Positions 17,450-25,575 of a DNA stretch of 49,927 bases are shown piece by piece (the first letter of the stretch is position 1; each line of letters begins with the position of its first letter). The notes under the pieces are model-generated. The model was given only the letters and a program-made list of their open reading frames with translations. It did no database searches and had not been told where the DNA came from. A program made the translations under genes and the position numbers. Source of the stretch: an uncultured Desulfomonile sp. (GTDB lineage Bacteria > Desulfobacterota > Desulfomonilia > Desulfomonilales > Desulfomonilaceae); assembly GCA_903896745.1 (NCBI GenBank), contig CAITZA010000152.1:1-49927 (forward strand). The letters are read 5' to 3'.

Positions 17450-18073
17450 TTAGTGCGCCCCTCCCGAGGTAGGTATTTTGCCGGTTATCTTGTACTCAAT
17501 CCAGTTGAATGCCGCCATAATAAATCCAATGACGAAGAAGCCTCCCGCTGGAAGTATCATGATTAGCAAGGGCCCGGAATCCAGAATCTCGAATCCGAAT
17601 ATTCTGCCTGTGCCGAAGAATTCTCGAATCGCTCCTGTAACAACAAGCCCAAAGAGAAAACCCAACCCCATGCCCAAGCCATCGAAGAAGGATGGAACCA
17701 GAGGCTCTCTTGAAGCAAACAATTCCAGTCGAGATATGATGATTGCAAAAACCACGATGAGTTTGACGAACAGCTCAACCTTTTTGTAAACATCAGGGGA
17801 AATGACGGGCAATATCATATCGATAACCGTCACCCAGAGGGCGATGACAATAACATAGGCCGGAATACGAATTCTCGGATGAATGTACGATCTGAAAATA
17901 GCCACGGTGCAGCTTGAAAACACTTGCACGAAAATAACCGCCAGGCCAAGCATCAACCCGTTTTCTACAGAGGTCGTTACCGCCACAGCAGGACACATAC
18001 TCAAGGCCAGTCGGAAAATCGGGTTTTCCGGTATTAGGCCGTTCCAAAGAAGTTGGATGTTTCTATTCAACAT
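17450..18073 (-). CDS. rnfE: Rnf complex subunit E, lacking one cluster cysteine
   Basis: A 207-residue, six-span membrane subunit that pairs with RnfA as an inverted homologue to form the electron channel. It has NPIFRLALSMCPAVAVT (C27, the first conserved Cys), IRIPAYVIVIA, FFDGLGMGLGF, the IREFFGTG segment and LLIMILPAGGFFVIG. The second conserved Cys normally lies in a T-N-C-I-V-x-G-R-x-E-x-F segment. Here that place reads VFAIIISRLELF, so Cys is Ala110. The only other Cys is C55. GGAGGTTC precedes the ATG. It is otherwise full length with no frameshift, so this is substitution rather than decay. Confidence 0.94.
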   Translation of the reverse strand: MLNRNIQLLWNGLIPENPIFRLALSMCPAVAVTTSVENGLMLGLAVIFVQVFSSCTVAIFRSYIHPRIRIPAYVIVIALWVTVIDMILPVISPDVYKKVELFVKLIVVFAIIISRLELFASREPLVPSFFDGLGMGLGFLFGLVVTGAIREFFGTGRIFGFEILDSGPLLIMILPAGGFFVIGFIMAAFNWIEYKITGKIPTSGGAH

Positions 18074-18082
18074 GAACCTCCA

Positions 18083-18991
18083 TTAAAACGCCACCGACAA
18101 GGATTTTTCCTTGATAGCTCCGTTAAGGATATCGAGACGGTAAACAAACTTTTTGACTGTGTCCACAACTCCAACCGTCAATGCCTTACTGGAAATTGTG
18201 GCCCCAGTGAGAGCATAGATGTTGTCATTAAGGTGTTGGTCCTTGATCTCCTTAACTTGCTGCGGGGTGAGATTTTTCTTTTTTGCTTTTTCCGGATCAA
18301 GAGCTGCAGCATATTCGGCAGGCAACGGATCCTTGATTACCGTGAGTTTCTTTAGTAACTCCAATGTCTTGCCTGTGAACTGGTTCTTGAAGAAATCCTT
18401 CTTGATTTCATCACCCAGTCCAGGATCTTCTTCCGAATATGTGATGGCGACACCGGTTACAGTAAACTGCGGATCCAGCGATACCATGAGTTTGATGAAT
18501 GTCTTGAATCCCTGGGTTGAACCGGGGACAACATATCCAAGCCTCTTGTCTCCGAGGTCAGCCACATAAAGGGTCTGGGCATACGTAATTTTGGTCCCTT
18601 TTGGCAGCGCTGAAAGAATAGCGGCATCCCGGGTAGCCTTTTCATTAAGAACAGCAGCGTCAGCCTTGATTTCATAAATCTCGCCGGGTTTGCCGTTCAG
18701 GTCTATTTCTGCAAACGTGTAACGGTGATCCTTGAGTGGAAGCAGATATGCCAGGACTACCGAACCATCAGGCTTGGTAACAACATATCTCTCGACATGG
18801 TAGATTTTGAGATCGCTAGGCGCTTTTTTCTCCGGTCCATAGCCAAGTAGGGACTGAATGGTCTCCTGGTGGCCCTTTTCCTCTATTTCTCTTTTCATGT
18901 GGTCGGTTTTAGCGTAAACGAATCCCAGTATCAAAGAGGCCGCAACGCAGACTGCGGTCAAACTTGCTGCAATTTTTATAATCTCTTTCAT
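18083..18991 (-). CDS. rnfG: Rnf complex subunit G (covalent FMN)
   Basis: A 302-residue subunit with one N-terminal membrane anchor (residues ~5-27) and a periplasmic FMN-binding domain. The flavinylation motif TGAT is at residues 262-265 (NIYALTGATISSKAL); FMN is joined by a phosphoester bond to the last Thr, a modification made by ApbE. No apbE gene is in the window. The segment ITYSEEDPGLGDEIKKDFF matches the usual FMN_bind core. It is longer than the common ~200-residue RnfG because of a ~90-residue insertion after the anchor (KIYHVERYVVTKPDGSV region). GAGGAATCC precedes the ATG; it lies between rnfD and rnfE. Confidence 0.93.
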   Translation of the reverse strand: MKEIIKIAASLTAVCVAASLILGFVYAKTDHMKREIEEKGHQETIQSLLGYGPEKKAPSDLKIYHVERYVVTKPDGSVVLAYLLPLKDHRYTFAEIDLNGKPGEIYEIKADAAVLNEKATRDAAILSALPKGTKITYAQTLYVADLGDKRLGYVVPGSTQGFKTFIKLMVSLDPQFTVTGVAITYSEEDPGLGDEIKKDFFKNQFTGKTLELLKKLTVIKDPLPAEYAAALDPEKAKKKNLTPQQVKEIKDQHLNDNIYALTGATISSKALTVGVVDTVKKFVYRLDILNGAIKEKSLSVAF

Positions 18992-19020
18992 GGATTCCTC
19001 ATGAACAACTCATCGAAGAG

Positions 19021-20088
19021 CTATTTGGAAGCAGCGACTGGCGCAGCTTTTGGTGGAGCAAATCTCTTTGGTTGGAACCAATCGTCCAATGCCGGTGTCA
19101 GACAGTTCATCAGAAGGATCGCATAGCATACGCCTTCCGGATAACCACCCTTCACACGAATCAGAACCGTGAGAATACCCACACCAGCTCCAAATACAAT
19201 CTGAGCCGACTTTAGCGTTGGGGATGTGACATAGTCGGTACACATATAAAAAGCGCCCAACATTAGGCCACCCGACAAAACATGCACTATGGGATTGCCT
19301 GATCCGATCGTCGGTCCACCGATCAGCCATGCCATGAAGGCAGCGGAACCTATCGTGGCTACCGGAATGTGCCAGGTAATAATTCCCCTGAAAATCAGGA
19401 AAAGGCCTCCAAGCAGTATCAACAGACCGGAAGTCTCTCCAATACATCCTGGCTTGAAGCCAAGAAAGAAGTTGTAATAAATGGAATCCAGTGATCCGAA
19501 CTGCTGAGTCAGGGCCGACATTCCAAATTGCTTCAGGACACCCAGCGGAGTAGCGGTAGAGATCGCGTCAACACTTGAAGGACTCAGAAACACGGTAATC
19601 GGGGCTTTCGAGAGCTGTTCAGGTGGAAGCCAGGCTGTGGTAATCGCCACAGGAAAGGCCGCCTGAAGAAAAGCCCGCCCCACCAGCGCAGGGTTCCATA
19701 CGTTGTAACCGATTCCGCCCATGAGCTCTTTGGCGATGAAGATGGCGGCGAACGCTCCAATGACCGGCAAGTAATAGGGAACTCCCGGTGGTATGACAAA
19801 CGCCATCAACAACCCTGTCAAAACAGCGCTTCCATCACCAACAGAAACCTTACGCCCCATTATTTTCTGGCAAATAACTTCACATATCACGCATGAGATT
19901 ATGCTGATAAGAGTAAGAATCAGGCTTCTCAGGCCAAAATTGTAAATGGACAACAACAGGGCAGGCGTCAAGGTTGCGGAAACGGTCCACATTATACCTG
20001 CTGTTGTGGTCCCCCTTCTTATATGCGGAGATACCGAAACTGACCATTCTGGTCTGACGTTCGGATTGGTTTGTTCTCGAGTTTCGAT
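19021..20088 (-). CDS. rnfD: Rnf complex subunit D, probable ATC start
   Basis: A polytopic subunit, homologous to NqrB, that carries covalent FMN. The motif is AISTATPLG, a STAT variant of the usual SGAT, with FMN expected on Thr148 counted from the first ATG. GYNVWNPALVGRAFLQ and the closing segments are typical. The first ATG is at 19992, but the conserved N-terminus (VSVSPHIRRGTTTAGIM) lies upstream of it in the same open frame. Between the TAA at 20122-20124 and 19992 there is no ATG, GTG or TTG. The best start is ATC at 20086-20088, 7 nt after GGGAGGG, giving 355 residues. A simple caller would report 19021-19992 (323 residues). Confidence 0.85.
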   Translation of the reverse strand: METREQTNPNVRPEWSVSVSPHIRRGTTTAGIMWTVSATLTPALLLSIYNFGLRSLILTLISIISCVICEVICQKIMGRKVSVGDGSAVLTGLLMAFVIPPGVPYYLPVIGAFAAIFIAKELMGGIGYNVWNPALVGRAFLQAAFPVAITTAWLPPEQLSKAPITVFLSPSSVDAISTATPLGVLKQFGMSALTQQFGSLDSIYYNFFLGFKPGCIGETSGLLILLGGLFLIFRGIITWHIPVATIGSAAFMAWLIGGPTIGSGNPIVHVLSGGLMLGAFYMCTDYVTSPTLKSAQIVFGAGVGILTVLIRVKGGYPEGVCYAILLMNCLTPALDDWFQPKRFAPPKAAPVAASK

Positions 20089-20095
20089 CGTCCGA

Positions 20096-20102
20096 CCCTC
20101 CC
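20096..20102 (-). promoter_or_regulatory. Shine-Dalgarno that decides the rnfD start
   Basis: GGGAGGG on the minus strand, 7 nt upstream of the ATC codon at 20086-20088. Spacing and strength are ideal, while nothing similar precedes the ATG at 19992 at suitable spacing: the AAGGGGG there is 18 nt away. The site supports initiation at a non-standard codon. Confidence 0.6.
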
Positions 20103-20200
20103 GTGAAATTAGTTTTAAGTCTTAGACAATGTCGTTGACCGTTATTTGAGAAAGAGTAGCGCCCGGAATCCCCGGAATTTCCGGCGACACTGAGGCAATT

Positions 20201-21523
20201 TTATCCATGCTTCTTGACGGCAATTTTCGCCAGCCTGGCAAACTGAACCAATGGTCTTTTCGCCGGGCATACGTAGGCGCAGCAACCGCATTCAAAGCAG
20301 TCCATAATTCCAAATTTCGTCGTCAGATGACCCTTGTCAGCCTCAACATAAAGGGCCACTTCTTTTGGCGCCAAACCCATCGGACAGGCTTGCATGCACC
20401 AACCACAATGGATACACGGCCCAAATTCTCCCAGATCTGTCTCGGAGCTATTCAGGAACAGCACCCCGGACGTCGTTTTGGTAATGGGAACATCCAACGC
20501 AGAAATTGCAAAACCCATCATCGGGCCACCAGAAACTATCTTGATCAGGTCCCTGGTTCCACCGAGATAATTGACTACATCCTGAAGCAGAGTCCCGACT
20601 TTCAGTTTGAGGTTCGCAGGCCTGTTAATGGCTCGCCCCGAAAATGTGGCCACCTTCTCATACAGGGGTTTGTTCATGGCGCACGCTTCATATACAGAAA
20701 CGGTTGTCGAGATATTCTGTACGATTACACCTACGTCAAAAGGTAGCCCGCCGCCTGGAACAGCCCTCTTGGTAAGAGAATATATCAGTTGCTTCTCAGA
20801 GCCCTGCGGATATTTTACTTGCATCCCCTGAGCGCTGATTTCAAAATCGTCCTTTTTGCTGTCCTGAGCCAAAGCCCTGGTTAGCGCATTTATGGCATCC
20901 GGCTTGTTCAGCTCTATGCCAATGACGCACTTCTTGATTCCAAGGATTTTCAGTATGATTTTGGCGCCCTCTATGACCTGATCCGTATACTCAAGCATTA
21001 GCCTGTGATCGGTGGTAAGATATGGTTCGCATTCTGCGCCGTTCAAAATCAGGGTGTCAATTTTGGCTGAAGGTGGTGGAGAAAGTTTTACGTGTGTTGG
21101 GAAGCCGGCTCCACCCAATCCTACTATGCCCCCGTCCTTGACCCTGGCCAGCAACTGTTCGCGCGAAATCTTGCGCCAATCCTCAGTTTCATAAATTCTC
21201 GGAGCGGCCTGTGGGTCCCTGTCGATGATGATTGCGTCACACCGAACCATGGTCGGATGCGGTCTGGACTCGATCGTCTTTACAACTCCGGTCACACTGC
21301 TGTGAATGGTAGCGCCCAAAGCCTTCTCAACAACGGCTATTGGCTCTCCCTCCTGAACTTCCTGTTTCTTTTTGACAAGGGGCTTGGCTGGAGCGCCAAA
21401 ATGCATGGAGAGAGGGATAACAACCTGATCCGGTGGCGCCATTTCTTCGATTGCCAGATGCTCACTTAGCTCCTTATGTTCATCTGGATGAATACCGCCT
21501 TTGGGAAAAGTAAATCCTGACAT
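20201..21523 (-). CDS. rnfC: Rnf complex subunit C (NADH/FMN/Fe-S)
   Basis: A 440-residue peripheral cytoplasmic subunit that exchanges electrons with NAD(H). It has the N-terminal barrel-sandwich/lipoyl-like domain (GATIHSSVTGVVKTI), the FMN/NADH site (IVGLGGAGFPTHVKL, LNGAECEPYLTTDHR), an SLBB-type domain, and two 4Fe-4S motifs: CIHCGWCMQACPMG from residue 370 and CFECGCCAYVCPAKRP from residue 409. GAGGAAAC precedes the ATG. It is the first gene of the rnf operon, with a sigma-70-like promoter about 200 bp upstream. No multihaem cytochrome gene precedes it, unlike some anaerobes. Confidence 0.96.
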   Translation of the reverse strand: MSGFTFPKGGIHPDEHKELSEHLAIEEMAPPDQVVIPLSMHFGAPAKPLVKKKQEVQEGEPIAVVEKALGATIHSSVTGVVKTIESRPHPTMVRCDAIIIDRDPQAAPRIYETEDWRKISREQLLARVKDGGIVGLGGAGFPTHVKLSPPPSAKIDTLILNGAECEPYLTTDHRLMLEYTDQVIEGAKIILKILGIKKCVIGIELNKPDAINALTRALAQDSKKDDFEISAQGMQVKYPQGSEKQLIYSLTKRAVPGGGLPFDVGVIVQNISTTVSVYEACAMNKPLYEKVATFSGRAINRPANLKLKVGTLLQDVVNYLGGTRDLIKIVSGGPMMGFAISALDVPITKTTSGVLFLNSSETDLGEFGPCIHCGWCMQACPMGLAPKEVALYVEADKGHLTTKFGIMDCFECGCCAYVCPAKRPLVQFARLAKIAVKKHG

Positions 21524-21937
21524 GTTTCCTCATTGATTGGGCGCCGCCGATACAAGGATGCATCCCTCGCCGGAAAAACCAGGGTCTGCCCCGGCATTCC
21601 CGACGCCAGTTGACGACGAGCCCCTTTTGAATTTTGCGAAGTTTATAGAAATATAACTTCCTAAGGACTAACAGAAAACCGCGTTACCACTGTCATCAAA
21701 ACTTGTAACACAGTTTAAAACCATAATATTGTAATTAGACACTGTCAAGAACTTATTGCCTGTTCATACACTATACAGAACTTCGGTTTTTATTTGAAAA
21801 TGCAGCCTGTTACGCAAGGAATTCCTGATTGACAAGTCAATTTTCATCTTTTTTGACTTTTTGCGTTTGAATCTGTCGCGACCGTCACATGTTCATTTCA
21901 CAGAATTTACGAATACCCGATCCAGTTCAATTTTATT
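21524..21937. other. Gap between pxpC and rnfC: rnf promoter and leader
   Basis: A 414-bp gap holding the rnf promoter (listed separately) and a predicted leader of about 190 nt. In the leader a small inverted repeat GAAGTT...AACTTC (21638-21643 and 21655-21660) could be a hairpin or an operator. The dyad ATTGAC-AA-GTCAAT (21828-21841) lies upstream of the promoter. I find no small coding frame with a Shine-Dalgarno and no known riboswitch pattern. Confidence 0.45.
21720..21748 (-). promoter_or_regulatory. Sigma-70-type promoter for the rnf operon
   Basis: On the minus strand, TTGACA (21743-21748, perfect -35), a 17-bp spacer and TATGGT (21720-21725, four of six). Transcription would start near 21713, leaving a leader of ~190 nt before rnfC. 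It lies outside pxpC, so rnf can be transcribed independently of pxpABC. Confidence 0.55.
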
Positions 21938-22885
21938 TTACAGGTTTGTGAATGCAATTGATTCAAGCATACTTTTTCGCTCCCGAAGGGCATTTACGGC
22001 TTGTAAGTGGCTAACCCGCGTGAAACGGATTCTGTCTCCGGGCCTTGCCTGAGCTACCAGATCCAGGTCAGCGCTAATTACTGTGGCGATTTTCGCATAG
22101 CCCCCAACAGTCTGTTCAACAAGCAGAATTATAGGCTGACCATCCGGTGGAACCTGCACACATCCCGGCAAACTCGGTTCCGAAATTATTGTCAGTCGCG
22201 ATTGATCCCTGAATGTGACTACGGAACCATCGAGACGACAACCCATCCGGTCAGTTTTCCCAGTCACGGTATATTCGGCTGAAAAGAAAGTTTCCAAACC
22301 ATCATTGAAGAAATCATCCTGGGGGCCTGGCAATGATCTGAGTTTCAACTCGCCGCATAGCTCCGGCCTGAATTTCCGGTCAAGCATGCGTGAGCGGACA
22401 CCGTTTGTCGGTTCAGAGGACAGGAGACGATCTCCACCCAACAGTCTCCTCCCGTTCATTCCGCCGAGCCCGGCTGCGGCAAAAGTCGAGGAGCTTCCCA
22501 TAGCCCGCGGACACCAGATTCCTCCGCCAACGGCGAGATAGGCTCTCAAACCTTTTACTGCGACTCCGAATTGCACTATGTCGCCTCTCGCAAGACTTAC
22601 TGTCGCCCACAAAGGCTTTTCAATTCCGTTCACCTTCAGTGGCATTTGGGCGCCTGTGACAGATATCACGCAATCAGATAATACAGCCATTTTTGGCCCG
22701 CTCAAGGTCATCTCGAGAACAGGCGCATCATCCCTGGCGCCTGTCAATCTGTTGGCAATGACACTTGAAAAACCATCCAGAGCCCCTGAAACCGGAACTC
22801 CAAACTTTCTGAAACCAAATCGCCCCCTATCCTGGATAGTGGTCATTGGACCGGGCTGGAGAATTTCTAAAATCTCCTTAACCAT
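21938..22885 (-). CDS. pxpC: 5-oxoprolinase subunit C (KipA/biotin-dependent carboxyltransferase-like)
   Basis: A 315-residue member of the KipA/PxpC family. With PxpA and PxpB it forms an ATP-dependent enzyme that opens 5-oxoproline (pyroglutamate) to glutamate. Family blocks are LEILQPGPMTTIQDRGR, GVPVSGALDGFSSVIAN, VTGAQMPLKVNG and YLAVGGGI; the C-terminal part carries the carboxyltransferase-like fold (GRFGFRKFGVP, LPGPQDDFF). I start it at the ATG at 22885, which overlaps pxpB by 8 nt and matches the family N-terminus. The open frame from 22921 would add 12 residues inside pxpB. Older annotations call it an allophanate hydrolase or urea amidolyase homologue. Confidence 0.9.
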   Translation of the reverse strand: MVKEILEILQPGPMTTIQDRGRFGFRKFGVPVSGALDGFSSVIANRLTGARDDAPVLEMTLSGPKMAVLSDCVISVTGAQMPLKVNGIEKPLWATVSLARGDIVQFGVAVKGLRAYLAVGGGIWCPRAMGSSSTFAAAGLGGMNGRRLLGGDRLLSSEPTNGVRSRMLDRKFRPELCGELKLRSLPGPQDDFFNDGLETFFSAEYTVTGKTDRMGCRLDGSVVTFRDQSRLTIISEPSLPGCVQVPPDGQPIILLVEQTVGGYAKIATVISADLDLVAQARPGDRIRFTRVSHLQAVNALRERKSMLESIAFTNL

Positions 22886-23573
22886 TTGATCTCGATATGG
22901 ATTCGAACTCGATGCGATCAATGGGCCTGAATCGGATTACGTCTCCGGCCCGATATCGGAAGGGGAGTTCGTTGTCAGGAGTGAACAATTTGATGGGAGT
23001 CCGCGCTATCAATCGCCACCCGCCTGGACTGGAAACGGGATAAATCCCGGTTTGGGCGCTGGCTATGCCTACAGACCCTTCAAACACCCTGTCTCTGGGA
23101 GTTTCCAGACGTGGAGCAAAAAGTCTGTGATCCATTCCTCCGAGATAGGCAAATCCGGGGGTAAATCCCAGCATATAGACAAAGTAATCCACCGATGAAT
23201 GGATCCTTATGACATCATCTGTGCTCAACCCATTGAGCTCAGCTACGAATTCCATGTCAGGGCCGAAATCTTCTCCGTAGCATACCGGTATTTCAATGAG
23301 TCGGGGCACGTTCCGAATGCACGATTGCGGCGCATAGAAATGGGATTCGACCATCTCAATCCAGTCATTGATTGATGACTTGATGGGATCATAATTGATG
23401 AGCAGGCAATTGTAGGCAGGGATGACTTCTATAAAGCCAGCGGGTGGATCCAGCTCTATCGCGTGAACAAGGTTGTGAACCAGGAGATTGGTTTCTCGAT
23501 CAATACCGTCTCCAACCTGCGCCAGTAGCCCGGTATCGCCGACCATCCTGAATTTGGGCGATTTGAAAATCAT
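22878..23573 (-). CDS. pxpB: 5-oxoprolinase subunit B (KipI-like)
   Basis: A 231-residue KipI/PxpB-family protein (carboxyltransferase domain, subdomain C/D). Landmarks are CYGEDFGPDMEFVAELNGL, the signature LGFTPGFAYLGGMDHRL, and the C-terminal GSVGIASAQTGIYPVSSPGGW. In Bacillus, KipI was first described as an inhibitor of the kinase KinA, but with PxpA and PxpC beside it the 5-oxoprolinase role is the better call. It sits between pxpA (11-bp gap) and pxpC (8-bp overlap). The start lacks a strong Shine-Dalgarno, so coupling to pxpA is likely. Confidence 0.92.
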   Translation of the reverse strand: MIFKSPKFRMVGDTGLLAQVGDGIDRETNLLVHNLVHAIELDPPAGFIEVIPAYNCLLINYDPIKSSINDWIEMVESHFYAPQSCIRNVPRLIEIPVCYGEDFGPDMEFVAELNGLSTDDVIRIHSSVDYFVYMLGFTPGFAYLGGMDHRLFAPRLETPRDRVFEGSVGIASAQTGIYPVSSPGGWRLIARTPIKLFTPDNELPFRYRAGDVIRFRPIDRIEFESISRSNG

Positions 23574-23584
23574 TGTTCATACGA

Positions 23585-24358
23585 CTATGTTGCAGGCCGA
23601 ATTAAGACTCCCTCTCCTTCAAGTTGGCGCCTGATTTCCCTCACCAGACCAAGGGCCGATTCATTGTCACCATGGACGCATAAAGTTTCGGCTTCCAACT
23701 CTATGATAGAGCCATCCGAGGCTTTGACCCTTCCTTCAATGGCCATCATTAGAGCCCTTTGCGCGACGAGCGAAGTGTCAGACAAGACTGCATTCGGGTC
23801 GCTTCGAGGGGTCAGATTGCCACCAGGGTCATATTGCCTGTCTGGAAAGGCTTCCATGCAAACCCGTAGCCCGTGACTCGAAGCTATACTGGCCAGTTTG
23901 AATCCCTGTTGACCGGCCATGACAAACAAGGCAAGGTTCGGGTTCAACGCCGCCACAGCCTCACAGATTGCCTCCCCAACCCTTTCATCTTTCATGGCGT
24001 TCATGTAGAGGGCGCCATGAGGTTTGACATGCCGCATTTCTACGGAATTTGTAACACAGAAAGCGTTTAGGGCGCCGATCTGATATGTCAGGTATGACCG
24101 TATTTCTTCGGCGGTGCAATCCATGTGCCTTCGTCCGAACCCAACAAGGTCCGGATAACCCGGATGAGCGCCCACTGCCACCTCGTTACAAGTAGCCATA
24201 CGCACGGTTTTTTCCATGACCAGGGAATCGCCGGCGTGCCAGCCACACGCAATGTTGGCGGACGAGATATACCGCATGACATCGCTGTCAAAACCCATCC
24301 TGTAGGCGCCGAAGCTCTCTCCCAGATCGCAGTTTATGTCTATAGATTTTTCAGCCAT
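23585..24358 (-). CDS. pxpA: 5-oxoprolinase subunit A (LamB/YcsF family)
   Basis: A 257-residue LamB/YcsF-family protein with the expected IDINCDLGESFGAYRMG, SSANIACGWHAGDSLVM, GAHPGYPDLVGFGRR, VKPHGALYMNAM, EAFPDRQYDPGGNL and LCVHGDNESAL blocks. It is a metal-linked subunit that, with PxpB and PxpC, hydrolyses 5-oxoproline using ATP, clearing a damage product of glutamine and glutamate. I start it at the ATG at 24358; the in-frame TTG at 24364 is less likely. It is the first gene of pxpABC, 128 bp downstream of prfA behind a weak terminator. Confidence 0.93.
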   Translation of the reverse strand: MAEKSIDINCDLGESFGAYRMGFDSDVMRYISSANIACGWHAGDSLVMEKTVRMATCNEVAVGAHPGYPDLVGFGRRHMDCTAEEIRSYLTYQIGALNAFCVTNSVEMRHVKPHGALYMNAMKDERVGEAICEAVAALNPNLALFVMAGQQGFKLASIASSHGLRVCMEAFPDRQYDPGGNLTPRSDPNAVLSDTSLVAQRALMMAIEGRVKASDGSIIELEAETLCVHGDNESALGLVREIRRQLEGEGVLIRPAT

Positions 24359-24376
24359 TTGCAAAAAGGACAGGGG

Positions 24377-24396
24377 TTAAAAACCCCCTTCGGGGT
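24377..24396 (-). terminator. Weak intrinsic terminator after prfA
   Basis: On the minus strand, ACCCC-GAAG-GGGGT is followed by TTTTAA. The 5-bp G-C-rich stem with a GNRA-like loop and a short T run lies about 90 nt after the prfA stop and ends ~20 nt before pxpA. It could reduce read-through from the translation-factor operon into pxpABC. Confidence 0.45.
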
Positions 24397-24486
24397 CGTT
24401 GATCCGAGAAGGTTGGCGCTGATTGACCGTGGCCAACCCGCATCCGTGTCATCCAGCTTCCAGATAAACTGTGGCCAATCACCGGC

Positions 24487-25566
24487 CTAGTTTTCGGCGC
24501 CGCACTTTAAAGCCTCCGCCTGAAAGTAGACTATCAGGGGCTCGATAACATCGTCAAATCTTCCTTCCATAATGGCGTCGAGTTTGTAAAGCGTCAGGCC
24601 AACCCTGTGATCCGTCACCCTGTTCTGTGGAAAATTGTAGGTGCGTATCCTCTCAGATCTATCACCGGTTCCGACCTGGTTTTTGCGCTCCTTGCTGATT
24701 TCCGAATCTCTCTCTTCTTCCATTCTTTCCAGTAAGCGGGCCTTCAGTATTTTTATGGCCTTAGCCTTGTTTTTATGCTGCGATTTTTCGTCCTGGCAGG
24801 TCACAACGATATTGGTGGGCAAGTGAGTGACACGAACGGCGGAATCTGTGGTGTTAACACTCTGTCCGCCGGGGCCTGACGATCGATAGACATCTATCTT
24901 CAAGTCCTTGGGATCTATGGTAACTTCCACATCGTCCGCTTCCGGCAGTACGGCGACTGTGATGGCGGAAGTGTGGATTCGTCCCTGAGATTCAGTGGAG
25001 GGAACTCTCTGGACACGATGAACGCCTCTTTCGTATTTCAGGCGGGAAAAAGCGCCGTGCCCACTGATTAGGACTATTATTTCCTTGAAGCCTCCTGACG
25101 CGCTTTCAGATGAAGACATCAGCTCAACCCGCCACTTGCGGGTCTCAGCGTATCGGGCATAGGCCCTGAACAAATCGGCGGCAAAAAGGGAAGCCTCTTC
25201 CCCACCCGTGCCGGCTCTTATCTCCAAAAAAACGTTCTTGTCGTCATTCGGGTCCTTGGGAAGCAACAAGACATTCAGATTGTTTTCCATTTCAATCTGT
25301 TGTTCCCGAAGAGACGCAAGATCTTCACGCGCCAATCCAACGAGCTCAGCGTCAGACTCGTTTTCAATCATCTCTTCCAGTTCTTTGACCTGTTTAAGAG
25401 TGGAAGTTAAGGACCTGTAAACCGAGATGATCTCATCCAGGCCGGACTGCTCCTTGGAGAATTTCCTCAGTTGCAGCGGATCAGAAATTACCTCAGGTTT
25501 GGCCAGTTCGTTGGAGAGTTCTTCGTACCTTTTACTTAATTCCTCTAGTTTTGCATAAGCCTGCAT
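24487..25566 (-). CDS. prfA: Peptide chain release factor 1
   Basis: A 359-residue class-I release factor that reads UAA and UAG. The GGQ motif is in [19 protein letters not shown] at about residue 231. The N-terminal helical domain starts with [14 protein letters not shown], and the C-terminal blocks [36 protein letters not shown] and [13 protein letters not shown] are typical. It lies 9 bp after the DUF1385 gene. In many bacteria prmC, which methylates the GGQ glutamine, follows prfA; here pxpA follows instead. Confidence 0.97.
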   Translation of the reverse strand: MQAYAKLEELSKRYEELSNELAKPEVISDPLQLRKFSKEQSGLDEIISVYRSLTSTLKQVKELEEMIENESDAELVGLAREDLASLREQQIEMENNLNVLLLPKDPNDDKNVFLEIRAGTGGEEASLFAADLFRAYARYAETRKWRVELMSSSESASGGFKEIIVLISGHGAFSRLKYERGVHRVQRVPSTESQGRIHTSAITVAVLPEADDVEVTIDPKDLKIDVYRSSGPGGQSVNTTDSAVRVTHLPTNIVVTCQDEKSQHKNKAKAIKILKARLLERMEEERDSEISKERKNQVGTGDRSERIRTYNFPQNRVTDHRVGLTLYKLDAIMEGRFDDVIEPLIVYFQAEALKCGAEN

Positions 25567-25575
25567 ATATCAATA

